Translations under genes and position numbers: made by a program
Part shown: positions 6,932 to 13,133 of the stretch, one piece after another
Layout: each line of letters begins with the position of its first letter
Numbering within the stretch: the stretch's first letter is position 1
NCBI GenBank assembly: GCA_023267795.1
Contig: JAHFMP010000010.1
Span: forward strand, 1 to 13,133
Reading direction: 5' to 3'
Origin: Candidatus Woesearchaeota archaeon
GTDB lineage: Archaea > Nanobdellota > Nanobdellia > Woesearchaeales > DSVV01
DNA length: 13,133 bases
The notes under the pieces: model-generated
What the model was told of the DNA's origin: nothing
Seen by the model: only the letters and a program-made list of their open reading frames with translations
Databases searched by the model: none

Positions 6932-8233
6932 TTAAAGATTATCTGCAGTAATAATTTGTACAGTGGTAGTTCCTTTGACTTTTGTTCCCATTGCAATAAG
7001 ACACTTTACTCCTGTGTTTTCAGCAACCTCTACAAGTTCTTCTTCAATTATACCATCAAAGACAACAGCATAAATTCCTGTTGTAAGGCTTTTGATAGTG
7101 GGAACAAGTTCACTAGATGGAACCTTGCCTAAAATGTTCAATTTTTGGTCAAGAATGTAAGCTCCTCTTGTTCCAATGAGATCCTCAAGCATTTTACCAA
7201 ATGTTTTTTTCTCTTCTGTCGCTGTTGGTGTGCGTTCAGGTGCAAGAGGCCGTTTTTGAGAAGTATTTTGTGATTGAACACGTACAGCAGGAACAGGAGC
7301 AGATCGAACAGGTCTGATATCTCTTCTTTCATTAGTATTCTGTTGCAGCCTGCGTTGTTGTTGGAATCTTGATTCTTCATTGTATGAGTTGCCTGTAGTC
7401 TCTAATTTTACTTGTTCAGGACTCACCTTTGCCCGCAATGCCTTAAGAATTTCCTTTTGTGTTAATTCTTCTACTTCTTTACCATCAGGTGCTTTTGTCA
7501 CAAAATCAATATCAGTTACAGTAGTGAGTTCTTTAATGATAAGATCCCCTCCTCTGTCTCCATCAACAAATGCAATAACTGTTTTTCTCTTACATAAATC
7601 AATCATTGTTTCTGGAACTGATGTTCCATTCAGTGCAATAGCATTTTTTATTCCATATTTGAGAAGATTGATAACATCAGCCCTTCCCTCAACAACAATA
7701 ATTTCATCAGACTCATCAACAGCTGGGCCACATGGTAATTTTTGTGGGCCATACTCCTGAATTTCCATGACACGAACAGAATGAGCGACCTCGTCTGCAA
7801 GCTCTTGGGAATCAGGCAATGATGTATTTATAAGAGTTTTCAGCAGATCTTTTGCCCGTTCAACAACCTGTTGTCTTTTGGATATGCGAATATCCTCTAT
7901 TTTTTGAATTAGAATCTTTGCATTGCATGGTCCAATCCGTTGAATAATTTCCAAAGAAGCAGCAACAATTGCAGTTTCTGCTTTGTCGAGGCTTGATGGT
8001 ATAATAATTGATCCCTGTGATTTACCTCCTTTTGTTTCGGTATTCACTTCAATGCGTCCAATTCTTCCAGATCGCTGTAACTCTCGTAATTCAAGTTCAG
8101 CACCAAGAAGCCCTTCTGTTTGGCCAAAGATTGCACCAATAACATCTGGTTTATCCACCATTCCTTCAATGGCAATTGTTGCATGAACTATATATTTTGC
8201 AGATACAGGACTAATTTTACCCATTGTGTTCAT
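6932..8233 (-). CDS. dnaG: Archaeal DnaG primase (TOPRIM)
   Basis: This protein of 433 residues (430 if Met4 is the start) aligns throughout with archaeal DnaG. The N-terminal domain has VIGAIFGQTEGLLGAELELR (31-50) and TKGGKSQGSIIIPSSLDKAE (67-86). The TOPRIM core has IVVEGRADVINLLKYG (179-194) with Glu182, and AFVDGDRGGDL (221-231) with Asp224 and Asp226 for metal binding. A Gln/Arg/Pro-rich linker (about 277-343) leads to a C-terminal domain ending in QIITADNL. Archaeal DnaG is known both as a TOPRIM primase making short primers and as a stable component of the RNA exosome. Which role dominates here cannot be told. A GGAG directly touches the first ATG and is 9 nt from the second (8224), so MGKISPV may be the true start. 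The gene is divergent from the structured intergenic region and rio1. Confidence 0.93.
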   Translation of the reverse strand: MNTMGKISPVSAKYIVHATIAIEGMVDKPDVIGAIFGQTEGLLGAELELRELQRSGRIGRIEVNTETKGGKSQGSIIIPSSLDKAETAIVAASLEIIQRIGPCNAKILIQKIEDIRISKRQQVVERAKDLLKTLINTSLPDSQELADEVAHSVRVMEIQEYGPQKLPCGPAVDESDEIIVVEGRADVINLLKYGIKNAIALNGTSVPETMIDLCKRKTVIAFVDGDRGGDLIIKELTTVTDIDFVTKAPDGKEVEELTQKEILKALRAKVSPEQVKLETTGNSYNEESRFQQQRRLQQNTNERRDIRPVRSAPVPAVRVQSQNTSQKRPLAPERTPTATEEKKTFGKMLEDLIGTRGAYILDQKLNILGKVPSSELVPTIKSLTTGIYAVVFDGIIEEELVEVAENTGVKCLIAMGTKVKGTTTVQIITADNL

Positions 8234-8237
8234 CTCC
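8234..8237 (-). promoter_or_regulatory. GGAG motif before dnaG, start-deciding
   Basis: On the minus strand GGAG abuts ATG 8233 with zero spacing but is 9 nt from ATG 8224. If it is used by ribosomes the protein starts at Met4. The TATA box spacing leaves the choice open. Confidence 0.35.
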
Positions 8238-8251
8238 GTTTATTTCTAAAG

Positions 8252-8259
8252 TATATAGA
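8252..8259 (-). promoter_or_regulatory. TATA box of dnaG
   Basis: Minus strand TCTATATA, centred 22 nt from ATG 8233 and 31 nt from ATG 8224. Just upstream (8263-8279) is a palindrome, AGTGTT, 5-nt gap, AACACT, which could be an operator or chance. Confidence 0.5.
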
Positions 8260-8277
8260 ATAAGTGTTAACAAAACA

Positions 8278-8299
8278 CTCTTCTGAAAAGAGGTTTTTT
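8278..8299 (+). terminator. Possible hairpin plus T-run
   Basis: CTCTT (8278-8282) pairs with AAGAG (8288-8292) and is followed by G and six T on the plus strand. It looks like an intrinsic terminator, but no plus-strand gene ends here, so it may be a chance AT-rich hairpin. Confidence 0.2.
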
Positions 8300-8307
8300 A
8301 TCATAAT

Positions 8308-8364
8308 CGGTCTTTATGGAGTTCGCAACTGCTTTTGCACAGCAGAGACGAAAAATAAAGGCTG
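8308..8364 (+). other. Ten-pair stem in the dnaG-rio1 gap
   Basis: CGGTCTTTAT (8308-8317) pairs with ATAAAGGCTG (8355-8364) over ten pairs, two of them G-U wobbles when read as plus-strand RNA. On the minus strand those would be mismatches, so RNA from the plus strand is favoured. Inside it, AGTT-CGC-AACT (8320-8330) and CTGC/GCAG (8329-8332, 8342-8345) could form competing small hairpins. No known RNA family is recognised. Confidence 0.3.
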
Positions 8365-8430
8365 ATACAGTGATAATGAAATTGAACTTATTCTACATCT
8401 TTGGTTTATTATGTTGATAATTATGAAAGG

Positions 8431-8600
8431 ATTGTCGCCCGAAACACTAACGCGCAAACTCATAGCTTGCATCTGCGACAGCTTCTTTGCGTTACTCTCG
8501 TGTCGGGCTGTCTAACGCAAGAGTGTCTTCTGTTCATAGCAACGACCAACAAGGTCGGCTCGCGAAGGACCCATTTGCGTCCTCTCTAAAAAGAACAGAT
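8431..8600. ncRNA. Putative structured RNA or dispersed element between dnaG and rio1
   Basis: This stretch is clearly more GC-rich than its surroundings and has no convincing reading frame. Domain A: GCCCGA (8437-8442), CAC (8445-8447) and TAACGC (8448-8453) pair in order with GCGTTA (8489-8494), GTG (8500-8502) and TCGGGC (8503-8508). Inside it is GCAA/TTGC (8454-8457, 8467-8470). An alternative 8-bp hairpin joins TTGCGTTA (8487-8494) to TAACGCAA (8513-8520) and excludes the long stem. Domain B: TCTGTTC (8529-8535) pairs with GAACAGA (8593-8599), closing two hairpins, CGACC-AACAA-GGTCG (8543-8557) and AGGAC/GTCCT (8566-8570, 8579-8583), as a three-way junction. I saw no RNase P, SRP, 5S or tRNA signature. 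The strand is undecided, and a MITE-like DNA element is an alternative. Confidence 0.4.
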
Positions 8601-8611
8601 GTCAGTAATAG

Positions 8612-8620
8612 TTTATAAAT
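8612..8620 (+). promoter_or_regulatory. TATA box for rio1 and AGGA ribosome site
   Basis: TTTATAAAT would place a transcript start near 8642, giving a leader of about 35 nt that contains AGGA (8666-8669), 7 nt from the ATG at 8677. A weaker box, TATTTTAA (8644-8651), is 29 nt from the ATG and would give a leaderless transcript. The first is preferred because it explains the AGGA. Confidence 0.45.
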
Positions 8621-8676
8621 GTTGTGAAGAAGCTTTGACAAACTATTTTAAGTTAAATGAATGTTAGGATTTTATT

Positions 8677-9408
8677 ATGGCAAGAATTACGCATGAACGC
8701 TGGAAAGTTTACGGCAATGTATTTGATCAGTTTACAATAAATGTTATTATCAAACTTTCAAAACAAAAACATATTGATGAGCTTATAAGTCCTATTTCTA
8801 TTGGCAAAGAAGCAAATATTTTTTCTGCAAAAAAAACAGAAGAAAAAACTACAATTTTCAGGATCGTGAAAATCTATCGCCTGGAGGCGTGCAATTTTAA
8901 TAAAATGTATGATTACATTAAACACGACCCTCGCTATTATAATATCAAAAAACAGAGAAGGCAGGTGATTTTTGCATGGGTTCAAAGAGAATATAGAAAC
9001 ATAATGAAAGCAAGAGAGGCTGGTGTAAAAGTGCCAATGCCTATTGCATTATTGCGTCATCTTATAGTTATGCAATTTATTGGTGATGAATCAACAGGAG
9101 AAACAGCTCAGCGTTTGAAGCAGGCTCCTCCAAAAAATCCAAAAGAATTCTTTCAGAAATTACTAAAAAATCTCAAACTCCTTTATCAAAAAGCGCATTT
9201 GGTGCATGGAGATTTGAGTGAGTATAACATTTTGAATTGGAAAGAGATACCTGTTATTATTGATTTTTCCCAAGCATCACCAATTGATGCAGCGAATGCA
9301 GATGAGTTATTAGATCGTGATATTCGCAACATGGTTTCCTATTTTAAGAAGTATGGAATTAAAATAAGAGCTGAAGAGTTGAAAAATAGTATAAAAACTA
9401 CTAAATAG
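8677..9408 (+). CDS. rio1: RIO1-family atypical serine/threonine kinase
   Basis: This 243-residue atypical kinase belongs to the RIO family, which acts in maturation of the small ribosomal subunit in archaea and eukaryotes. Visible motifs are the flexible P-loop SIGKEANIFSA (41-51), the ATP-anchoring lysine in VKIYR (Lys65), the family segment NFNKMYDYIKHDPRYYNI (73-90), and the hinge VMQFIGDE (131-138). The catalytic loop is HGDLSEYNIL (177-186) with Asp179 and Asn184, and the metal-binding IIDFSQ has Asp196. RDIRNMVSYFKKYG closes the C-lobe. The KIYR and YIxxDPR features point to RIO1 rather than RIO2, and the winged-helix domain of RIO2 is absent. Length is near the archaeal norm. It converges on leuS with 48 nt between the stops. 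Confidence 0.93.
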   Translation: MARITHERWKVYGNVFDQFTINVIIKLSKQKHIDELISPISIGKEANIFSAKKTEEKTTIFRIVKIYRLEACNFNKMYDYIKHDPRYYNIKKQRRQVIFAWVQREYRNIMKAREAGVKVPMPIALLRHLIVMQFIGDESTGETAQRLKQAPPKNPKEFFQKLLKNLKLLYQKAHLVHGDLSEYNILNWKEIPVIIDFSQASPIDAANADELLDRDIRNMVSYFKKYGIKIRAEELKNSIKTTK

Positions 9409-9456
9409 TGAACTCAGATTATGGTATGAAAATGAAATGAAGCAGTGAAAATCCTC

Positions 9457-12318
9457 TCACTCAACCACAATCGCAGGTCTTCCAGGCAATGCGTGTGCTG
9501 CTTTTGGATGTCCAGCATTGGCAGCTTTGAGAATTTCAACATGGCATCTAAATTCTTCTTCTAAAAACTTCTTTGCATGATGCAGGACACTCATTTCAGC
9601 ATCGTCAGTTTCTACTGTAACAGGAATTTTTCCAGAGCCAAGGAGTTTTGGAAGAAATTTCATGATTTCTTTTCCATGCTGCTTCATTTCTTTCTGTTGT
9701 AGGATATATTGTAAAATAATGTTTGGATTTTTTGTTCCTTGCATAATATCATGAATAAGGGCAAATAAGCTATATTTCCAAAGCACTGAAACAAAAAGAG
9801 TAATTTTTTCAGGTTTTTCTTTTTTTATAAGTTTTAGAACACTGTTTATGTCAGAAAGAACTGTTTTGATAATTTCTTCCCCAACCTCAAGATCTCGTTG
9901 TATTTTATTTTTTTCTGGACGTGGCCACTGTTGTTGACATACAAATCCTTTTTTTCCAATTGCATGCCAGATTTCTTCTGCAATGTGTGGTGAGAATGGA
10001 CTGAGCATGATTGTTTGTGCTTCAATAATCTGTTGTATACATTTTTTGTTTGGTTCATTATGGCATCGTTTTAAGTACCATTTGATTGCTTGCTGCAATT
10101 CAAAAAAGAGAAGTTGTGTGGCAGTTCTAAACGCTGTTTCCTCCATTGCAGCAGTTGTTTGTTTTACGATAGCGTGGAAGCGAGATTCCACCCATGCATC
10201 AAGAGATGTATGTGTGTTTCTTCCTTTATTGTAATATTCAAGACAAAACTCATGATATGTTTCCAGTTTTTGTTTCATTGCAGCAGCAAATGCACTGTCC
10301 CAGTTTGGATCATCCATTCCTTCTCCTCCAGAAACAATGGTAAAACGTGCAGCATCTACACTGAATTTTGTAGATATCTCACGCAAGGGAATCATGTTGC
10401 CGAGTGATTTGCTCATTTTCTCTCCATCAACAGTGATCCATCCATTAACTCCAATGCTTATTGGCCATTTTTCTTTTGGAAATATTGCAACGTGATTGAA
10501 AATAAAAAATGCCAGATGATTTTGCACAAGATCTTTGCCTGAATTTCTAAAGTCAAGAGGATACCAATAATCAAATTCTACTTTCATTTGTTTCAGAAGT
10601 GTTTCAGAGCATTCGTATTTTTTTGCAAGTTGCTGTAAATTTCCTTTTCCAAGAAAAATATAGTCAAACAATGCATCATCGAGTTTCTTTGCATCAAGCG
10701 AAGATAGAAGGTGTGAAATGGTATAATATGCCATGTAAATAGTACTATCACTTAAACTTTCGATAATCCACTGTTTATCCCAGGGAAGTGCTGTTCCAAG
10801 ACCTTCTTTTCGTGTACATGCCCAATTGTGAAGCCAATCTAAAACATATTCAAACTGTTGTCGCACTGTATCAGGATACAATTTCATTTGATTAAGACAA
10901 TGATGGGCATCTTGTTTCCACTGTTCATCACTATAAGCAAGAAACCATTGATCTGAGACAATTTTTGGAATACAAACAGTTAAGCATCTGCAGACAACTG
11001 GTCCTGTTAATTCATAAAAAAGTTCAAACCCATGCTGAAGCAATTCTTTTTTTATGATTTCTTTTGCTTCAGTGACTTTCATACCTTCCAAATTTTTACC
11101 AAAAAAATTTTTATACAGCCCATTCACTATGCTTTCATAGAAACTTTTTTTGTATAATGCTTTTCTTGCTTCAAGGAGTTTTTTCTCATCTGTTTGATGT
11201 TGAATTCCAAATTCTTCACAAAGATGCATTGCAGGCATATCACCATATCCAGGAGTATCTAAAATAGGAATTGCTCTAAGCTCTTCTATGGTTCTATAAT
11301 CAAGTCCATATTTTTCACATAAAAGATGATTTCGTTGCAGGTCCTGTAGTGCAATCCAGTCATCAGGACTATCAGAAGGAACACTATGAACTATTCCAGT
11401 TCCTTTGTCAGGAGTGCAAAACATTCCTGGAAGAATAGGTATTTTTTTACCATTAAATTCTTCCACTATCTTTCCAATAAGCTCTTTTCCCAAAATTATA
11501 CCAAAAATTTTGACACTCCGTGTTTGTCCAGAAAGTTTATCTACAGCTTCTTTGCTGATAATCCAAATTTCGTTATTGACAACAGCTCGAACATATTCTA
11601 CATCAGGATGAATCCATAGATTTGTTGTTCCGAGAATAGTTTCAATCCTGAGCGTTGCTGTAATAATAAGGTCATTTGATCCAACAAGTTTATGTTTGAC
11701 AAGAACAAATTCCTGTGTTGTTTCTCCTTCTCCTTTGCTTCTGCTGTGGTCGCTGACAGCATTTTTACATTTAGGGCACCAGACAACTGGAAATTTTCCC
11801 TTGACAACAGATTTTTTTTCTTTGAGTTTGCGAAATTGCCAGCGAATAAATGCATCATAGTGGGGATTTAAAGAAGTAGTGTAAAATGTTCTTCTCCAAT
11901 CAATGGAAAGCCCAATCTCACGAAAATCCTTTTCAAACGCAGGAGCAAAAAAATCAATCCAATGTTCTGCATGTTCAAACGCAGGAAGTTCTTCCTTGCT
12001 GATTCCCATATCTTTCATCATTTGGATTTGCTTTTCTTCTCGTTCTTGTACTCGTTTTGCAGCAGCAATAATTGGACTTCCTGTTGCGTGCCATGCCTGA
12101 GGAAAAATAACATTGTATCCATGTAATCGCTTGTAGCGGGCAAATGCTTCTACTCGCATGATAGTATAAAGATGACCAATGTGTGGATATGCGTTGATGT
12201 ATGGACATGGAAATGTGCAGAAGAATTTTTTCTTTCCTGGCATAGCATCTGCTTCAAAAACCTTTGCTTCTTCCCAGCGTTCTTGCCATTTCTTTTCTAT
12301 TTTTTGTGTGTTGAGCAT
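9457..12318 (-). CDS. leuS: Leucyl-tRNA synthetase, archaeal type
   Basis: This 953-residue class I synthetase charges tRNA-Leu in the cytosol. It has PCPYINAYPHIGHLYT (37-52) with the HIGH signature at 46-49, and EKMSKSLGN with KMSKS at 634-638. The CP1 editing domain lies roughly at 205-440, with TATLRIETILGTTNLW (220-235) and GTGIVHSVPSDSPDDWIAL (306-324). Asp320 matches the conserved editing aspartate. WCPKC (180-184) suggests a zinc-binding site. The anticodon-binding helical domain follows KMSKS, and the tail ends in PGRPAIVVE, as in archaeal/eukaryotic-type enzymes. Length is typical and I see no truncation. The start at 12318 is supported by a TATA box about 25 nt upstream and no Shine-Dalgarno site, so the transcript is probably leaderless. 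Upstream lie the inverted repeats of the leuS-guaB gap. Confidence 0.95.
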   Translation of the reverse strand: MLNTQKIEKKWQERWEEAKVFEADAMPGKKKFFCTFPCPYINAYPHIGHLYTIMRVEAFARYKRLHGYNVIFPQAWHATGSPIIAAAKRVQEREEKQIQMMKDMGISKEELPAFEHAEHWIDFFAPAFEKDFREIGLSIDWRRTFYTTSLNPHYDAFIRWQFRKLKEKKSVVKGKFPVVWCPKCKNAVSDHSRSKGEGETTQEFVLVKHKLVGSNDLIITATLRIETILGTTNLWIHPDVEYVRAVVNNEIWIISKEAVDKLSGQTRSVKIFGIILGKELIGKIVEEFNGKKIPILPGMFCTPDKGTGIVHSVPSDSPDDWIALQDLQRNHLLCEKYGLDYRTIEELRAIPILDTPGYGDMPAMHLCEEFGIQHQTDEKKLLEARKALYKKSFYESIVNGLYKNFFGKNLEGMKVTEAKEIIKKELLQHGFELFYELTGPVVCRCLTVCIPKIVSDQWFLAYSDEQWKQDAHHCLNQMKLYPDTVRQQFEYVLDWLHNWACTRKEGLGTALPWDKQWIIESLSDSTIYMAYYTISHLLSSLDAKKLDDALFDYIFLGKGNLQQLAKKYECSETLLKQMKVEFDYWYPLDFRNSGKDLVQNHLAFFIFNHVAIFPKEKWPISIGVNGWITVDGEKMSKSLGNMIPLREISTKFSVDAARFTIVSGGEGMDDPNWDSAFAAAMKQKLETYHEFCLEYYNKGRNTHTSLDAWVESRFHAIVKQTTAAMEETAFRTATQLLFFELQQAIKWYLKRCHNEPNKKCIQQIIEAQTIMLSPFSPHIAEEIWHAIGKKGFVCQQQWPRPEKNKIQRDLEVGEEIIKTVLSDINSVLKLIKKEKPEKITLFVSVLWKYSLFALIHDIMQGTKNPNIILQYILQQKEMKQHGKEIMKFLPKLLGSGKIPVTVETDDAEMSVLHHAKKFLEEEFRCHVEILKAANAGHPKAAHALPGRPAIVVE

Positions 12319-12338
12319 GAAAAGAGTAAAACCAAGTA

Positions 12339-12346
12339 TATTTAAA
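12339..12346 (-). promoter_or_regulatory. TATA box of leuS
   Basis: Minus-strand TTTAAATA is centred about 25 nt before ATG 12318. The site is close to symmetric (TATATTTAAA on the plus strand), so it could also fire toward the inverted repeats at 12390-12550. Confidence 0.5.
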
Positions 12347-12389
12347 AATGTATGGCTTAATTTTTTGTATTCTCCGCATAAAATTCTTC

Positions 12390-12474
12390 ATACATTTCGA
12401 ATATACCACTGGTTTAGTAACCAGTGGACAAAGTCCACTTTCTTTTTTTGAACGGTGTTATATTCGTAATGTGT
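12390..12474. other. Long imperfect stem with two competing hairpins upstream of leuS
   Basis: The arm at 12393-12409 pairs with 12455-12471 over 15 of 17 positions; the core is CGAATATA against TATATTCG. Within it, CCACTGGTT-TAGT-AACCAGTGG (12406-12427) is a perfect 9-bp hairpin, and GTGGAC-AAA-GTCCAC (12424-12438) is a perfect 6-bp hairpin. The two share GTGG (12424-12427), so they exclude each other. The second is followed on the plus strand by a T-rich run (12439-12449), which resembles an intrinsic terminator. It lies upstream of the leuS promoter, so it is not part of the predicted leuS transcript. Confidence 0.45.
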
Positions 12475-12550
12475 CAAGAACCATTGGTCTGAGTGATTGT
12501 CAGGACGCTTTCTCGTCATGCCATTGGTCTTTGTTCGATGGTTCTTGACA
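12472..12550. repeat. 13-bp perfect inverted repeat with structured loop after guaB
   Basis: TGTCAAGAACCAT (12472-12484) is the exact reverse complement of ATGGTTCTTGACA (12538-12550). Read as plus-strand RNA it extends by three more pairs including two G-U wobbles. The 53-nt loop holds a small GACG/CGTC hairpin (12504-12517). The ten bases CCATTGGTCT occur twice as a direct repeat (12481-12490, 12521-12530). TTCTTG in the right arm can also pair with CAAGAA at 12568-12573, next to the guaB stop. It could be a guaB 3' processing or termination structure, a small RNA, or a miniature element. Confidence 0.5.
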
Positions 12551-12575
12551 AATGAGCGTAGCGAATGCAAGAATT

Positions 12576-13133
12576 TTATTTCTCTTCAATATCATGTGGC
12601 TTGCTTTCTCTCATCCCAGATGTTGTAATTCTCACAAAAGAAGCGTTCTGTTGCATATCAGAAATATTTATTGCACCACAATAACTTATGCCAGAACGTA
12701 GTCCGTTTACCAACTCAGAAATAACCTCTGCAACACTTCCTTTATACATAACATATCCAGAAACTCCTTCAGGAGTATATTCCAGTTTATCTTTAATAAT
12801 CTTTCCTGTTTCCCGCTCTCGTCGCGCATAATTTGCTTCATAACTTGCACTCCCTCTGTATTCTTTGTATCGCTTTCCATTTCTCAAAACAATAAAACCA
12901 GGACTTTCATCAGTGCCGGCAAACCCGCTTCCACACATCACGGTCATAGCTCCAGCAGCAAGTGCCTTTGTGAGATCTCCACTGTTTTTAATGCCACCGT
13001 CTGCCATAAGAGGAATGCCATATTTTTTTGCAACAAGAAATGTTTCAATGACAGCTGTGAGTTGTGGAATTCCTGCACCAGCAACAATACGAGTGCTGCA
13101 TCCTGCTCCTGGACCAACACCTACTTTAATGGC
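12576..13133 (-). CDS. IMP dehydrogenase/GMP reductase family enzyme, C-terminal part (5' partial)
   Basis: The last 186 residues of a TIM-barrel enzyme that works at the IMP-XMP-GMP branch of purine metabolism. Reading from the window edge, [16 protein letters not shown] carries the catalytic loop with its cysteine. [20 protein letters not shown] and [15 protein letters not shown] follow and bind the phosphate. YRGSASYE, then [25 protein letters not shown] and [16 protein letters not shown] complete the barrel and C-terminus. The tail with ESKPHD resembles IMP dehydrogenase. The flap between GSASYE and PEGV reads ARRERETGK and lacks the Arg-Tyr (RYF) pair expected of IMP dehydrogenases. It could therefore be a GMP reductase-like or divergent member. 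The N-terminus, including any CBS domains, is outside the window. The gene ends next to a 13-bp inverted repeat. Confidence 0.85.
   Translation of the reverse strand, partial: AIKVGVGPGAGCSTRIVAGAGIPQLTAVIETFLVAKKYGIPLMADGGIKNSGDLTKALAAGAMTVMCGSGFAGTDESPGFIVLRNGKRYKEYRGSASYEANYARRERETGKIIKDKLEYTPEGVSGYVMYKGSVAEVISELVNGLRSGISYCGAINISDMQQNASFVRITTSGMRESKPHDIEEK

Noticed and set aside
8401..8589. 62-codon open frame (+) in the dnaG-rio1 gap
   Set aside because: It starts with TTG, lies over the strong inverted repeats, has no ribosome site, and its product resembles no family I know. RNA or DNA structure explains the region better.
8300..8620. RNase P RNA, SRP RNA, 5S rRNA or tRNA
   Set aside because: I looked on both strands for the conserved cores (for example the GAGGAAAGUC segment of RNase P RNA and the T-loop of tRNA) and found none.
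9409..9456. Terminator hairpin between rio1 and leuS
   Set aside because: Only a 4-bp GTGA/TCAC pairing with no strong T-run is visible, too weak to call.
12388..12570. Short open frames on both strands between leuS and guaB
   Set aside because: They cross the inverted repeats, have no start signals, and their products look like translated repeat sequence.
12319..12575. T-box or tRNA-sensing leader controlling leuS
   Set aside because: No T-box consensus is present, T-boxes are bacterial, and the predicted leuS transcript starts downstream of the hairpins.

Overview
The window looks like a chromosomal segment from an AT-rich archaeon, probably a DPANN lineage of the Woesearchaeota/Pacearchaeota type. 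The domain assignment rests on an archaeal-type DnaG primase, a RIO1 kinase, an archaeal-type leucyl-tRNA synthetase, and TATA boxes placed about 25-30 nt before start codons, which suggests leaderless transcripts. The DPANN placement is an inference. It rests on the style of the large surface protein (Asn/Thr-rich parallel beta-helix, Gly/Pro/Thr linker, cytoplasmic helical repeats) and on the overall gene set. No mobile element, CRISPR array, tRNA or rRNA was recognised.

Layout. 1-3930: the tail of a helix-turn-helix protein overlaps by ATGA with a 1274-residue membrane-anchored surface protein. 3970-5841: dCTP deaminase (+) and a HerA/FtsK-type ATPase (-) converge and overlap by 9 nt. 5842-5926: two divergent promoters. 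5927-8233: a membrane-anchored parvulin foldase (+) converges on archaeal dnaG (-), 12 nt apart. 8234-8676: a 443-nt region between divergent genes with several GC-rich inverted repeats, a good candidate for an undescribed structured RNA or dispersed element. 8677-12318: RIO1 kinase (+) converges on leuS (-). 12319-12575: a second region packed with inverted repeats. 12576-13133: the C-terminal part of an IMP dehydrogenase/GMP reductase family enzyme (-).

Most genes are housekeeping: nucleotide supply (dCTP deaminase, IMPDH/GMPR family), RNA or DNA processing (DnaG, HerA-like), ribosome maturation (RIO1) and translation (LeuRS). The surface protein and the extracytoplasmic parvulin form an envelope theme, but they are separate transcription units and a link between them is speculation. 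The most unusual content is the surface protein (duplicated beta-helix module, about 70 N-glycosylation sequons, four 41-residue cytoplasmic repeats) and the two structured intergenic regions, in which several arms have more than one possible partner.
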